Notes: generated from the letters alone by a model not told the origin. A stretch of 25,316 nucleotides of DNA from an uncultured Muribaculaceae bacterium (GCA_934555895.1 CAKTFH010000031.1:1-25316), one strand, 5' to 3'. Positions 15,423 through 24,565 are shown, counted from the stretch's first letter. Program-made: numbers and translations.

Positions 15423-17105
15423 ATGAAACGATACGCTAAACCGGTTATTTACCAGATGCTGCCCCGTCTGTTCGCCAACACCAATGAGCAGCTTACCCAC
15501 GACGGCACCATAGAGCAGAACGGTTGCGGCAAACTCAACGCCATCACTGACACCGTGCTCAAGGAGATACGCGACCTCGGCGCCACCCACGTGTGGTACA
15601 CCGGAGTGATAGAGCATGCACACGCCACCGACTATTCGGCCTACGGCATAACGCCAGATAATCCGGCAGTGGTGAAAGGCCGCGCCGGCTCGCCCTATGC
15701 CATCAGCGACTATTATGACATCGATCCCGATGTAGCCGAGGATGTGCCTCACCGCATGCAGGAATGGGAAGCACTCATCGAACGCACACATAAGGCCGGC
15801 ATGAGAGTGGTGATGGATTTTGTGCCCAACCACGTGGCACGCCGCTACCACAGCGACGCCGCGCCGGCCGGAGTGGAGGATTTCGGAACCGGCGACGACA
15901 CAACGAAATTTTTCTCGGCCACAAACGACTTCTATTACATACCGCGCCAACTCTTCCAGCCACAGTTTGCCATAGACGATTATGTGGAATTTCCCGCCAA
16001 AGCTTCAGGCAACGACTGCTTCAACGCTTTCCCTACACGCAACGACTGGTATGAGACAGTGAAACTCAACTACGGAGTGGACTACGGCGATCATACCACC
16101 CATTTCCATCCTATACCTCCGGTGTGGATGAAGATGCTCCGCGTGCTGCGGTTCTGGGCATCGAAAGGCATCGACGCCTTCCGATGCGACATGGTGTTCA
16201 TGGTGCCGGTGGATTTCTGGGAATGGGCCATCCCCATGGTGCATGCCAATTATCCTGATGTGCAGTTCATAGCCGAGATTTACGATGTGAACCTCTATCG
16301 CGAGTTCCTCACCCGCGGCCACTTCGATTATCTGTACGACAAGGTCAATCTCTACGACTCGCTGCGTGCCGTTCAGACCCAGCACCACTCGGCGGCCACG
16401 CTCACCGACTGCTGGCAACGCATCGACGGCATCGGCCACCGCATGCTCAACTTCCTCGAGAACCACGACGAGCAGCGCTTCGCATCAACGCAATACGCGG
16501 GCGACGCAACTAAGGTGCTCCCCTCGCTTGTGGTGAGCTCGATGATGAGCACCGCTCCTTTCATGATATATTTCGGCCAGGAACTGGGTGAGCGTGCCGA
16601 AGAGGCTGAAGGATTCAGCGGCGCCGACGGCCGTACAACCATTTTCGACTACTGGAGCCTTTCGACAGTGCGCCGGTGGTTCAACGGAGGCAATGCCGAC
16701 GGAGGGCTTCTCTCGGCACAGGAGCAGAGCCTGCGCTCGCTGTACCGCCGTGTGCTGCGCCTGCTAAATTCCGAACCGGCCATCTATCGCGGCAGTTTCT
16801 TCGACCTCATGTATGTTAACTTCGACAACCACCGTTTCTCGCCCCATACCAATTATGCATTCCTCCGCCACGACAAGGAGGGTGGCACCACACTGCTGAT
16901 TGCCGTGAACTTCTCCGACACACCCCGCACCATCGACATCAATGTGCCAGAACTGGCCTTCTCGCTCTGCGGCATAAAAGAGGGAAGACGCAGCGCCACA
17001 GACCTGATTTCGGGAAGGCGCATGACCAAGGACCTCTGCAGCACGAAGCCTTTCACCACCGACATCGCCGCCTGGGGCGCCGTGGTGTGGAAATTCAAGG
17101 CTTAA
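15423..17105 (+). CDS. Cytoplasmic alpha-amylase family (GH13) glycoside hydrolase
   Basis: Acts on alpha-1,4 or related glucosidic bonds of glucans; exact specificity not readable. From the ATG at 15423 it is 560 residues, starting MKRYAKPVIYQMLPRLF, which is the first barrel strand, so the upstream ATG at 15399 is unlikely. GH13 regions: I, DFVPNH (132-137); II, DAFRCD with nucleophile D256; III, IAEIYD with acid E285; IV, NHD (347-349) with D349. A C-terminal beta domain follows after about residue 470. There is no signal peptide, so unlike Sus-type surface amylases it would work in the cytoplasm, on glycogen or imported maltooligosaccharides. It has no glycan-uptake neighbours. Confidence 0.88.
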   Translation: MKRYAKPVIYQMLPRLFANTNEQLTHDGTIEQNGCGKLNAITDTVLKEIRDLGATHVWYTGVIEHAHATDYSAYGITPDNPAVVKGRAGSPYAISDYYDIDPDVAEDVPHRMQEWEALIERTHKAGMRVVMDFVPNHVARRYHSDAAPAGVEDFGTGDDTTKFFSATNDFYYIPRQLFQPQFAIDDYVEFPAKASGNDCFNAFPTRNDWYETVKLNYGVDYGDHTTHFHPIPPVWMKMLRVLRFWASKGIDAFRCDMVFMVPVDFWEWAIPMVHANYPDVQFIAEIYDVNLYREFLTRGHFDYLYDKVNLYDSLRAVQTQHHSAATLTDCWQRIDGIGHRMLNFLENHDEQRFASTQYAGDATKVLPSLVVSSMMSTAPFMIYFGQELGERAEEAEGFSGADGRTTIFDYWSLSTVRRWFNGGNADGGLLSAQEQSLRSLYRRVLRLLNSEPAIYRGSFFDLMYVNFDNHRFSPHTNYAFLRHDKEGGTTLLIAVNFSDTPRTIDINVPELAFSLCGIKEGRRSATDLISGRRMTKDLCSTKPFTTDIAAWGAVVWKFKA

Positions 17106-17155
17106 GTCACGGCCTTGGTCCCACGCTAATATGTTGGAAAAAAATTCCACATCCT

Positions 17156-17189
17156 ATTGCGTCTGTTTGCTATATAATATGTAATTTTG
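17156..17189 (+). promoter_or_regulatory. Promoter of prs
   Basis: TAATTTTG at 17182-17189 matches the -7 consensus; ATTG at 17156-17159 is an approximate -33 after a 22-nt spacer. Initiation near 17196 gives a leader of about 19 nt. A small hairpin (TGGAA/TTCCA around 17135-17149) lies just upstream, after the GH13 stop. Confidence 0.5.
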
Positions 17190-17214
17190 CAGAAGAATTC
17201 ACTGATATCACTAT

Positions 17215-18159
17215 ATGAATCCCATGTTACCCCCAATCAAGGTGTTTGCAGGAACCAAAAGCCGCTACATGGCTGAGGAAATCTGCAAAGAGCTTGGCAT
17301 CGAGCTCGGCAAAATGAACATCCAGCATTTTGCCGACGGAGAGTTTGAAGTATCTTTCGAGGAATCAATCCGCGGCTGCGAAGTCTACATCGTGCAGTCG
17401 ACATTCCCCAACAGCGACAACCTTATGGAGCTCCTGCTTATGCTCGACGCCGCCAAGCGCGCATCGGCCAAGAGCGTAATCGCTGTAATTCCCTACTTCG
17501 GCTGGGCCCGTCAGGACCGCAAGGACAAACCGCGCGTGAGCATCGCAGCCAAACTGGTCAGCGACCTTCTGGTGACTGCAGGAGCCGACCGCGTGATCAC
17601 AATGGACCTTCATGCCGACCAAATTCAAGGCTTCTTCAACATTCCAGTAGACCACCTTTACGCTTCGGCAGTGTTTATTCCCTACATCCAGAGCCTGAAT
17701 CTCGACAACCTCGTGATAGCGACACCCGATGTGGGCGGTGCCAAGCGTGCCAACAACTACGCAAAATATCTGAATGTGCCTCTGGTGCTTTGCCACAAGC
17801 AGCGTGCCAAAGCCAATGTTGTAGCCAACATGACCGTTATCGGTGATGTGAAAGACAAAAACGTAATCCTCATCGATGACATGGTCGACACGGCCGGTAC
17901 CATCACCAAGGCAGCCGACCTGATGCTTGCCGAAGGCGCCAAGTCAGTGCGCGCACTCGCCTCACACGCCATCATGAGCGACCCCGCTTCGGAGCGTGTA
18001 AACAACTGCGGCCTCACAGAGATGATTTTCACAAACTCCATTCCCTTCAACAAGGAATGCCGCAAAGCCACCATTCTTTCGGTAGCAAAACTGTTTGCCG
18101 ACACCATCCGCCGCGTGCACAATAACGAGAGCATCTCATCGCAGTACCTCATCAAGTAA
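17215..18159 (+). CDS. prs: Ribose-phosphate pyrophosphokinase (PRPP synthase)
   Basis: Transfers pyrophosphate from ATP to ribose 5-phosphate to make PRPP for purine, pyrimidine, histidine, tryptophan and NAD synthesis; cytoplasmic, class I hexameric type. Length of 314 residues is standard. Motifs: KVFAGTKS at the N-terminus, the flexible-loop segment FGWARQDRKDKPR (95-107), DLHADQIQGFF (131-141), and the PRPP-binding loop VILIDDMVDTAGT (217-229). Start is the ATG at 17215 (M4 at 17224 is possible). It has its own promoter and a strong terminator after it. Confidence 0.97.
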   Translation: MNPMLPPIKVFAGTKSRYMAEEICKELGIELGKMNIQHFADGEFEVSFEESIRGCEVYIVQSTFPNSDNLMELLLMLDAAKRASAKSVIAVIPYFGWARQDRKDKPRVSIAAKLVSDLLVTAGADRVITMDLHADQIQGFFNIPVDHLYASAVFIPYIQSLNLDNLVIATPDVGGAKRANNYAKYLNVPLVLCHKQRAKANVVANMTVIGDVKDKNVILIDDMVDTAGTITKAADLMLAEGAKSVRALASHAIMSDPASERVNNCGLTEMIFTNSIPFNKECRKATILSVAKLFADTIRRVHNNESISSQYLIK

Positions 18160-18211
18160 ACTAGTAGTCTAACGTTTTCCCGCGACACAAATCGAGGAAA
18201 GCCTCATAAGA

Positions 18212-18254
18212 AAACAGCATCGCCTCCGCTCACGCAGCGGGGGCGATGCTGTTT
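18212..18254. terminator. Terminator after prs
   Basis: Perfect 13-bp stem (18212-18224 with 18242-18254) about 50 nt past the prs stop, with GTTTATATTA following on the plus strand and an A-run on the left that would give U residues on the minus strand. Confidence 0.8.
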
Positions 18255-18265
18255 ATATTAGATAT

Positions 18266-18316
18266 ATCAATAAGACCACCTGCATACCGAAGGGGTATGC
18301 AGGTGGTCTTATTGAT
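18266..18316 (-). terminator. 23-bp perfect hairpin ending ompA
   Basis: Arms 18266-18288 and 18294-18316 are exact reverse complements over 23 bp with a 5-nt loop, about 45 nt past the ompA stop. No long T-run follows on the minus strand (TTATTGATATATC), so stem stability rather than the U-tract would drive termination or protect the mRNA 3' end. It stands 12 nt from the prs terminator. Confidence 0.7.
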
Positions 18317-18361
18317 TACGGGTATAAAATCAGATGGAGATTATACCTTTATTAGCATCGA

Positions 18362-19558
18362 TTATTCAGCCTCGATGGTGACGCAACGGTCGAGTGTAAG
18401 GCACTTGTCGCCAAGGTCAACACGGTTGCCGTTGTTGGTGGTGGCGTTGAGCTGGCCGTCGGCAACACCGTATTTAACGAGCTGCTTCTTGACAGTCTCA
18501 ACACGGTTCTTGCGGAGACGGATGTTGATGGCGTCGGTACCGGTGTAGTTGTCGGCCCAGCCGGTGAGGGTGTATTTCACATTAGGCTCGGCCTTCATTA
18601 CGTTTGCAACGCTCTCAAGCACCTTGCGGTCGATAGAGGTCAGACGATATACGCCGATGGGATAGTAGATGGTGGCGAGGGGAGCTTTGGTGACAACCTG
18701 CTTCTCGACGGGACGGGCGAGGCAAGCCTTGAGCTGAGCCTCGAGGTCGGCGATGCGGGCGTTGGCAGCCTGAAGGCGTGCGCGGTACTCGTCGCAGTTC
18801 TCAGCAGGGGGGCAAACGGGCACTACAGGTGCGCTCCACTCCGACTTACCGAACTTATAGGTAGCTGTGAGAAGAGCCTCGGCAGCGATAGTGGTCTTGT
18901 TATCGCCATCGGTGTGGTTGTCAAGTGCTGTGGCACGGAGGTCGAGACCAAGAGCGAAGTGACGCGAGATGTTGAAGTCCTGAGTAAGACCGGCGCGAAC
19001 CATGATGGTGCGGTCGTGAGTGTTCTTCCACTCGTAGGAATCAGCTGTACCGTCCTTGGGAGCTTTGCCATAACCCCAGTAGAGGCCGCCACCTGCATAG
19101 ATGTAAGCATTGTAAACGCGGTTGGGACGATAGCCGCACCACCAGTTGGTGAGGCTCAGCATCACATCAAACGACGGGCCGAAGTAGTTGACTTTGCTCT
19201 TGTAATAGTCGTGATATTCTGCCCAGGGCTGTACACCGACACCAAAAGGATTTTTCGAGAGACCCTTGATGGAAAGGAAGTCAGCACCGATACGGGCACC
19301 GAGGATGGGCGAGAACCACTTGCCTACATAAAGCGAAGCAGCGGGTGTGAAACGATCACCGACTTTGCGATGAACATCAGTAGCGGAGAAGCCCATGGCG
19401 ACACCGCCTTCAGCCTGGATGAACCAGTTGGAACTGAACTTGTTGAACAGGTAGCCCTGTGAGGGGTCCTCAACGTAGGTAACTTCCTGAGCATTCTGCG
19501 CAAAAGCTGTTCCTGCAAGCAGGGCGAAGCCAAATGCTAAAATTGAGCTCTTTTTCAT
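18362..19558 (-). CDS. OmpA-family outer-membrane porin-like protein
   Basis: Major-type outer-membrane protein with an N-terminal barrel and a peptidoglycan-binding C-terminus. Residues 1-20 are a signal peptide ending AGTAFA, cleaved before Q21. Residues about 40-240 are an alternating, aromatic-rich beta-barrel. Residues about 255-282 form a coiled-coil-like linker with three cysteines (C249, C255, C279). The OmpA domain runs about 295-396, with YTLTGWADNYTGTDAINIRLRKNR carrying the expected D336 and R352 for diaminopimelate contact. The 398-residue length is usual for Bacteroidales. The leader upstream is long and AT-rich. The extreme C-terminus (GDKCLTLDRCVTIEAE) has two cysteines that could pair. 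Confidence 0.9.
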   Translation of the reverse strand: MKKSSILAFGFALLAGTAFAQNAQEVTYVEDPSQGYLFNKFSSNWFIQAEGGVAMGFSATDVHRKVGDRFTPAASLYVGKWFSPILGARIGADFLSIKGLSKNPFGVGVQPWAEYHDYYKSKVNYFGPSFDVMLSLTNWWCGYRPNRVYNAYIYAGGGLYWGYGKAPKDGTADSYEWKNTHDRTIMVRAGLTQDFNISRHFALGLDLRATALDNHTDGDNKTTIAAEALLTATYKFGKSEWSAPVVPVCPPAENCDEYRARLQAANARIADLEAQLKACLARPVEKQVVTKAPLATIYYPIGVYRLTSIDRKVLESVANVMKAEPNVKYTLTGWADNYTGTDAINIRLRKNRVETVKKQLVKYGVADGQLNATTNNGNRVDLGDKCLTLDRCVTIEAE

Positions 19559-20091
19559 AGATAAAGTAAAACGTTTTGGGTTATTTATGAATGTTGTTTA
19601 TTATTTATTCCCTTGTCCTTTGCATCTCTGAATCCGCAACCCGCTTCTGAAGGCCTGAGAGCAGCCCTGACATGCAGTCGCCACAAGCTCTTTATATCGG
19701 AAAAGGCTCATATATTGCCACTTAGAGCAGCGGTATAAACCTTAGAATGCAAATTCGATGTAAAGTTAAAACTTTTTTTTCAATTATTTTACATTTCAAA
19801 TCAATATTTTATTAACAATGTCAACGGAACTGTTTCATGCATATCTGAACGGTTCTAAAGCCGATGTGTGAAGCGTGTGCTGCATCCCATACTATCACAT
19901 ACGGATATCAGCCACACCATGCGGTGAAAGAAGAAACAAGCTCCGACATCATGATTTTCACATTTATTACGTTTTTATATTATAAACCCCGAAATGCGAC
20001 GGGGAGTTCACCCTTCGGCATTCCGGGGTTATTTATTTTATCAGGACCAAACCTGAAACAGGCTGAATTTATTGCATGGATTTAAAAATCG
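19559..20091. other. 533-nt gap between ompA and transketolase
   Basis: The right end holds the transketolase terminator (19985-20030). Bases 19559-19770 probably include the ompA leader; the minus strand carries TAACTTTA at 19761-19768, one base off the -7 consensus, with no well-spaced -33. Bases 19770-19830 are very AT-rich. A plus-strand 73-codon frame (19864-20085) runs through the terminator hairpin and shows no protein-like features. I see no RNA gene here. Confidence 0.5.
19985..20030. terminator. Terminator of transketolase
   Basis: Arms 19985-19997 and 20018-20030 pair with one mismatch (AACCCCG outermost). On the minus strand it is followed by TATAATATAAAAA, on the plus strand by ATTTATTTTA. 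It begins about 60 nt past the tkt stop and may act in both directions. Confidence 0.65.
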
Positions 20092-22125
20092 TCATTTCCC
20101 GATGAAGCGCAGCACTTCATTGAGAACATTCTGTGCTGTAAAGCCGAACTTCTCATCCAACACCTTATAGGGAGCAGAGGCACCGAAATGGTTAAGGCCG
20201 TAAACCATGCCGTTGGTGCCTACCACACTGCGGAGAGTGGAAGGCAGACCGGCGGTGAGACCGAACACCGGAATGCCGTGGGTGGGTATCACGCTCTCGC
20301 GATAATCTTTGTCCTGCTGAAGGAATAACCCCTGCGAAGGCACAGAGACAACGCGGCAGGGAACTCCCTCTGCTTCGAGGAGCACCGCCACATCACACAG
20401 AAGTGCCACCTCCGAACCATTGGCCACGAGCACAACTTTAGGATGGGGAGTATCCATGACGGTATAACCGCCCATGCGCGCACCCTGAGCTTCCTGCCAG
20501 CGGTCGCCGGTGGCAGCAGGAAGCTGATGCACATCCTGACGTGTGAGTATGAGGGCGGTAGGAGTGGCACGGTTGTCCATAGCCATCTGCCATGCCACGG
20601 TGGTCTCTACCGAGTCGGACGGACGGAGCACAAGCATCGAGGGCTTGCCGGAGAGGTTTTTGAGCTCTTCCATGAGTCGGAGCTGAGCCTCCTGCTCCAC
20701 GGGCTCGTGAGTAGGACCGTCTTCTCCCACACGGAAAGCGTCGTGGGTGAAGACATATTTTACAGGAAGCTCCATGAGGGCCGCCATGCGGATGGCCGGC
20801 TTCATATAATCGGAGAACACAAAGAATGTGCCGCAGGCTGCAATCATGCCGCCATGAAGCACGATGCCGTTCATGATAGCTGCCATGGTGAGCTCACTTA
20901 CTCCGGCATGGAGGAAGGCTCCAGAGAAATCGCCGTTGACAAAAGCACCTGTCTGCTTGAGGAAAGCATCGGTCTTGTCGGAATTGGCGAGGTCGGCGCT
21001 GCTCACAATCATATTCTTCACTTTGCGGCCAAGCACATCAAGCACGGCAGCAGAGCCGGTGCGTGTGGCGCTCATCTCTTTCTGCACGATGGCCGAATAG
21101 TCAATGTCGGGGAGTTTGCCGTCGATGAAGTCCTGAAGCTCGCGTGCCAGCTCGGGATGAGCCTTGGCCCACTCGGCCTCAGCCTCGTGGCGCTTGCGGC
21201 AGATGATACGGAGCTCGTCGTTGCGGTCGTCATAAAGTTTCTTCACATCGTCGGGTATGAGCCAGGGATTCTCGGGGTCGCCTCCGAGGTGACGAACAGT
21301 CATGGCATAGTCGGCGCCGCTCTTGCTCAGGGGCTGTCCGTGGGTGGAACATTTACCCTCGAAGTTCTCACCGGTGGCTGTCACGGCTCCGCGGCCCATC
21401 ACGGTGTGGCCGATGATGAGCGTGGGGCGCTTTTCTTCTGCGTTAGCTTTCTGAAGAGCATCGGCAAGAGCCAGGGGGTCGGTGCCGTCGGCCTCAAGCA
21501 CATTCCAGCCCCAAGCGCGGTATTTCATGGCCACATCCTCGTGGTCCACGGCATCCACATCGGTAGAAAGCTGCACCTTATTGCTGTCGTAGAACATGAT
21601 GAGGTTCTTCAGCCCGAGATATCCGGCAATGCGACCGGCACCCTGCGAAATCTCTTCCTGCACTCCGCCGTCGGATATGAAGGCATATGTCTTGTGAGCC
21701 ACCACATCGCCGAATCGAGCCTGGAGGAAACGCTCGGCGATGGCACATCCCACAGCCATCGTGTGGCCCTGACCGAGAGGTCCGGATGTGTTTTCCACTC
21801 CACGCTCTGGATCAAGCTCGGGGTGTCCGGGTGTAATGGAACCCCACTGACGGAACTGCTGAAGCTCGTTCACGGTATATTTACCCGTAAGCGCCAGCAC
21901 ACTGTAAAGCATAGGCGACATGTGCCCGGGGTCGAGGAAAAACCTGTCGCGGGCTATCCATGTGGGATTATCGGGGTCGGTGACGAGAAACTGCGAGTAG
22001 AGCACATTCACGAAATCAGCGCCGCCCATGGCGCCTCCGGGGTGGCCCGATTTGGCCTTTTCCACCATCGATGCGGCGAGCACACGAATGGTGTCGGCTG
22101 CCTTGTTGATGAGTTCAGTGTTCAT
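20092..22125 (-). CDS. tkt: Transketolase
   Basis: Thiamine-diphosphate enzyme moving two-carbon ketol units in the non-oxidative pentose phosphate pathway; supplies ribose 5-phosphate and erythrose 4-phosphate. 677 residues, full length. Motifs: KSGHPGGAMGGAD (25-37), GPLGQG (115-120), the Mg-ThDP site with SDGG (151-154) and N182, and the GEDGPTHEPVEQ segment with the catalytic glutamate in the pyrimidine-binding domain. The canonical GDG is SDG here, with D152 kept; to my recall this form is common in Bacteroidota. A palindrome TAACCGGTTA (22141-22150) lies 16 nt upstream of the start. Confidence 0.96.
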   Translation of the reverse strand: MNTELINKAADTIRVLAASMVEKAKSGHPGGAMGGADFVNVLYSQFLVTDPDNPTWIARDRFFLDPGHMSPMLYSVLALTGKYTVNELQQFRQWGSITPGHPELDPERGVENTSGPLGQGHTMAVGCAIAERFLQARFGDVVAHKTYAFISDGGVQEEISQGAGRIAGYLGLKNLIMFYDSNKVQLSTDVDAVDHEDVAMKYRAWGWNVLEADGTDPLALADALQKANAEEKRPTLIIGHTVMGRGAVTATGENFEGKCSTHGQPLSKSGADYAMTVRHLGGDPENPWLIPDDVKKLYDDRNDELRIICRKRHEAEAEWAKAHPELARELQDFIDGKLPDIDYSAIVQKEMSATRTGSAAVLDVLGRKVKNMIVSSADLANSDKTDAFLKQTGAFVNGDFSGAFLHAGVSELTMAAIMNGIVLHGGMIAACGTFFVFSDYMKPAIRMAALMELPVKYVFTHDAFRVGEDGPTHEPVEQEAQLRLMEELKNLSGKPSMLVLRPSDSVETTVAWQMAMDNRATPTALILTRQDVHQLPAATGDRWQEAQGARMGGYTVMDTPHPKVVLVANGSEVALLCDVAVLLEAEGVPCRVVSVPSQGLFLQQDKDYRESVIPTHGIPVFGLTAGLPSTLRSVVGTNGMVYGLNHFGASAPYKVLDEKFGFTAQNVLNEVLRFIGK

Positions 22126-22216
22126 TTAGATATATGTTATTAACCGGTTACGCAACTGAAAAAAGCTGATATTCGGAATTTTTCAGCCGCTTAACAGCTC
22201 AAAATTTACACAACCA

Positions 22217-22249
22217 ACCTCCGGGACGATATCTCACGACCCCGGAGGT
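22217..22249 (-). terminator. Hairpin after the sugar permease gene
   Basis: Perfect 9-bp stem (22217-22225 with 22241-22249) and a 15-nt loop, about 45 nt past the permease stop and 90 nt before the tkt start. The T-run on the minus strand is poor (TTGGTTGTG), so it may stop only part of the transcripts and let some run on into tkt. Confidence 0.45.
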
Positions 22250-22292
22250 GGACATTAGCGTTCAGTATTCATCTGACCCTCAAAAGAGAGCA

Positions 22293-23684
22293 TCAGATGG
22301 CATCGACAACTTCGTCGTCGACGGGAATATCGGTGTTCACGTTCTTCGAGCCGCTCACGCCGTAGAAGAGGAGGTAAGCAAGCATAGCCACTACGAGCCA
22401 GTAGGAAGGCATGTAGCCGGCGATGTCAGCAATCCAGTTCTGAATCAGAGGCATCACACCGCCACCGACAACCATCATCATGAAGATGCCGGATGCCTGA
22501 GCTGTGTACTTGCCGAGACCCTCGACTGCGAGGTTGAAGATGCCACCCCACATAACCGATGTACAGAGACCGCAGAGCACCAGAAGGAATGCACTGACGG
22601 GCACCTGAGCGTTTTCGGCTATAAATTCAGGCACGGCCATTGTGACAGTCTTAGGAGTGAGGATAGCTGCTATCACGAGGATGATGCCTACAGAAGTTAC
22701 GGTGATAATCTGGGCACGTGTGCTGACACTGCCGCTGATGATGGTGGAGAGGAAGCGGCCCACAAGCATGAGCAGCCAGTAGATGGCCACGATGGAACCT
22801 GCAATGACAGAAGCGTTGCCTATGAGCTCAGCACCACGTGAGCTCTGGTCGGAGAGATAGAAGTTGAGAGTACCGGGGATGCCCACCTCGATACCTACAT
22901 AGAAGAAGATGCCAATGACACCAAGCACGAGGTGACGGAAGTTCCAGGGAGAGTGCTCGTATTTCACCTTCTTGCCACCCTTGTTGATGTTGGGCTCGGG
23001 AATCGAAACAAAAGAGATAATGACAAACGAAGCGGCGAACACGCCCATAGCCACCCAAAGCAGCGGGCTCACAGCCTGCATGGTGGTTTCTGGAGCGAGC
23101 TGGCCTATGAGCATACCCACGAAGAAGGGGGTGAGAGTAGCTGACAGTGAGTTGAGTGAGCCACCGGCCTGAATAAGCTGATTGCCCTTGTTGCCACCGC
23201 CACCAAGGAGGTTAAGCATAGGATTGACCACTGTGTTGAGCATGCACACACAGAAGCCGCAGATGAATGCGCCAAGCAGATAAACTACGAAGCTCATGGG
23301 CACTGCGAGGGTTTTCACAACTTCCACACCACCTTCTTCGATGGTGGATGTTGTCTCGAATGCGTTTACAGCGCTAAGACTCTCAAGGCTCGAAATCCAT
23401 TGCACGAACAGGCCGATGAAACCGATTGCCATTGCCCAGAGTGCCGTTTTCTTATAGCCGATTTTGGTGAGAAGTTTACCGGCAGGAATACCCATTATGA
23501 GGTATGCGAGGAAGTTCATCATGTTACCCATCATGCCGAGCACACCGCTTCCTTCAAATTTGTAACCCCAGATAGTGCCGATAGGTGCGGCGAGGTTGGT
23601 AACGAACGAAATCATCGCAAAGAGGAAGAACATTGCGATAATCGCTATCAGGTTCCCCTGGGAGCCTGCCTTTTTCTGATTCAT
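22293..23684 (-). CDS. MFS sugar permease of the FucP/GluP type
   Basis: Inner-membrane sugar:proton symporter by family; the sugar could be glucose, galactose, fucose or another hexose. 463 residues with about 12 hydrophobic spans. The first span begins LIAIIAMFFLFAMISFVTNL. GNMMNFLAYLIMGIPAGKLLTKIGYKKT (about 53-80) contains the MFS loop 2-3 signature, and NTVVNPMLNLLGGGGNKGNQLIQAGGSLNSL is typical of this group. A negative tail (DIPVDDEVVDAI) closes it. It has a consensus promoter about 110-140 nt upstream. The next gene on the strand is tkt, which would use hexose phosphates after uptake, but a hairpin separates them. Confidence 0.85.
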   Translation of the reverse strand: MNQKKAGSQGNLIAIIAMFFLFAMISFVTNLAAPIGTIWGYKFEGSGVLGMMGNMMNFLAYLIMGIPAGKLLTKIGYKKTALWAMAIGFIGLFVQWISSLESLSAVNAFETTSTIEEGGVEVVKTLAVPMSFVVYLLGAFICGFCVCMLNTVVNPMLNLLGGGGNKGNQLIQAGGSLNSLSATLTPFFVGMLIGQLAPETTMQAVSPLLWVAMGVFAASFVIISFVSIPEPNINKGGKKVKYEHSPWNFRHLVLGVIGIFFYVGIEVGIPGTLNFYLSDQSSRGAELIGNASVIAGSIVAIYWLLMLVGRFLSTIISGSVSTRAQIITVTSVGIILVIAAILTPKTVTMAVPEFIAENAQVPVSAFLLVLCGLCTSVMWGGIFNLAVEGLGKYTAQASGIFMMMVVGGGVMPLIQNWIADIAGYMPSYWLVVAMLAYLLFYGVSGSKNVNTDIPVDDEVVDAI

Positions 23685-23792
23685 AGCAAATTACTTGATT
23701 TTAAGGTAGTTATAGTTTTAGTTAATTATTTTTGCCAACTTCGTCACAAAATAGTCAACTCTATTATGGAGAATGACGACGGTTATATTTTG

Positions 23793-23823
23793 CAAATTTA
23801 AAATTAAATTTGTTATTGACAAA
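23793..23823 (-). promoter_or_regulatory. Promoter of the sugar permease gene
   Basis: On the minus strand TTTG (23820-23823), 19-nt spacer, then TAAATTTG (23793-23800): both elements match the consensus. Initiation near 23786 gives a leader of about 100 nt. Confidence 0.7.
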
Positions 23824-23877
23824 ATGTTTTTAAGCATAATGCCCCTCATATAAAGCAGATGCAGGCACCACTCAGTT

Positions 23878-24546
23878 TCAGAGGCGGGCGCCAAAGATGG
23901 CTGTTCCGACCCTAACGAGGTTGGAACCTTCCTCGATGGCAAGCGGATAGTCGTAGCTCATGCCCATGCTCACCGTGTCGAAGCCACGAAGGTCGGGGGC
24001 AATTTCCCAAACAGCCTTCCGCAGGGAAACGATAGCCTTGAAATCAGCTCGCACACGGGAAACATCAGATGTGTTCGACGCCATTCCCATCACACCGCAG
24101 AGGTGCACTGCCTTGAGAGTCTCAAAGCACCGGTCGCTGAAATAAGTTTTCAATTCCTCGGGAGAGAATCCGAATTTCGTTTCTTCCCGCGCCACATGCA
24201 CCTGCATGAGCACCCGTTGCACTATGCCCTGTGCAGCAGCTTCGGCATCGATGGCCTCCAGCAACCGCACACTGTCGACGCTCTCTATAAGCGCCGGACG
24301 CAGGCGTAGCAAATGGCGCACTTTGTTGGTCTGCAGATGCCCTATGAAATGCCACACGGTGTCAGACGGCATCAGGGGGGCCTTTGCCTGAAGTTCCTGC
24401 ACACGGCTTTCGCCAAAGAGGCGCTGCCCGGCTTCATAGGCTTCACGAAGAGCCTCTACCGGATGAAACTTCGACACCGCCACAAGCTCCACGCCATCGG
24501 GGATGGTGGAACGTATTTTGCTGAGATTTTCGGCTATATCGCCCAT
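23878..24546 (-). CDS. yggS: YggS-family PLP homeostasis protein
   Basis: PLP-binding TIM-barrel protein (PLPBP/COG0325) that buffers pyridoxal phosphate and affects amino-acid pools; it has no known catalytic reaction. From the ATG at 24546 it is 222 residues, the family norm, starting MGDIAENLSKI. Motifs: VAVSKFHP with Schiff-base K26, then HFIGHLQTNK, SVDS, MGMSYDYPLAIEEGSNLVRVGTAIFG at the C-terminus for the phosphate contacts. A longer frame from a GTG at 24597 would overlap the upstream gene and add 17 unrelated residues, so it is rejected. It starts 19 nt after the DUF4494 stop, so the two are likely co-transcribed. Confidence 0.93.
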   Translation of the reverse strand: MGDIAENLSKIRSTIPDGVELVAVSKFHPVEALREAYEAGQRLFGESRVQELQAKAPLMPSDTVWHFIGHLQTNKVRHLLRLRPALIESVDSVRLLEAIDAEAAAQGIVQRVLMQVHVAREETKFGFSPEELKTYFSDRCFETLKAVHLCGVMGMASNTSDVSRVRADFKAIVSLRKAVWEIAPDLRGFDTVSMGMSYDYPLAIEEGSNLVRVGTAIFGARL

Positions 24547-24565
24547 CTGTCGGCTAAAAAAGTGA

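Noticed and set aside
19864..20085. 73-codon plus-strand frame between ompA and tkt
   Set aside because: It spans the transketolase terminator hairpin, has low-complexity composition and shows no family resemblance.
20443..22143. 566-codon open frame on the plus strand opposite transketolase
   Set aside because: It lies entirely antisense to a well-supported tkt gene; open antisense frames of this length arise from the codon bias of the real gene. The translation is His/Gly/Val-rich with no domain pattern.
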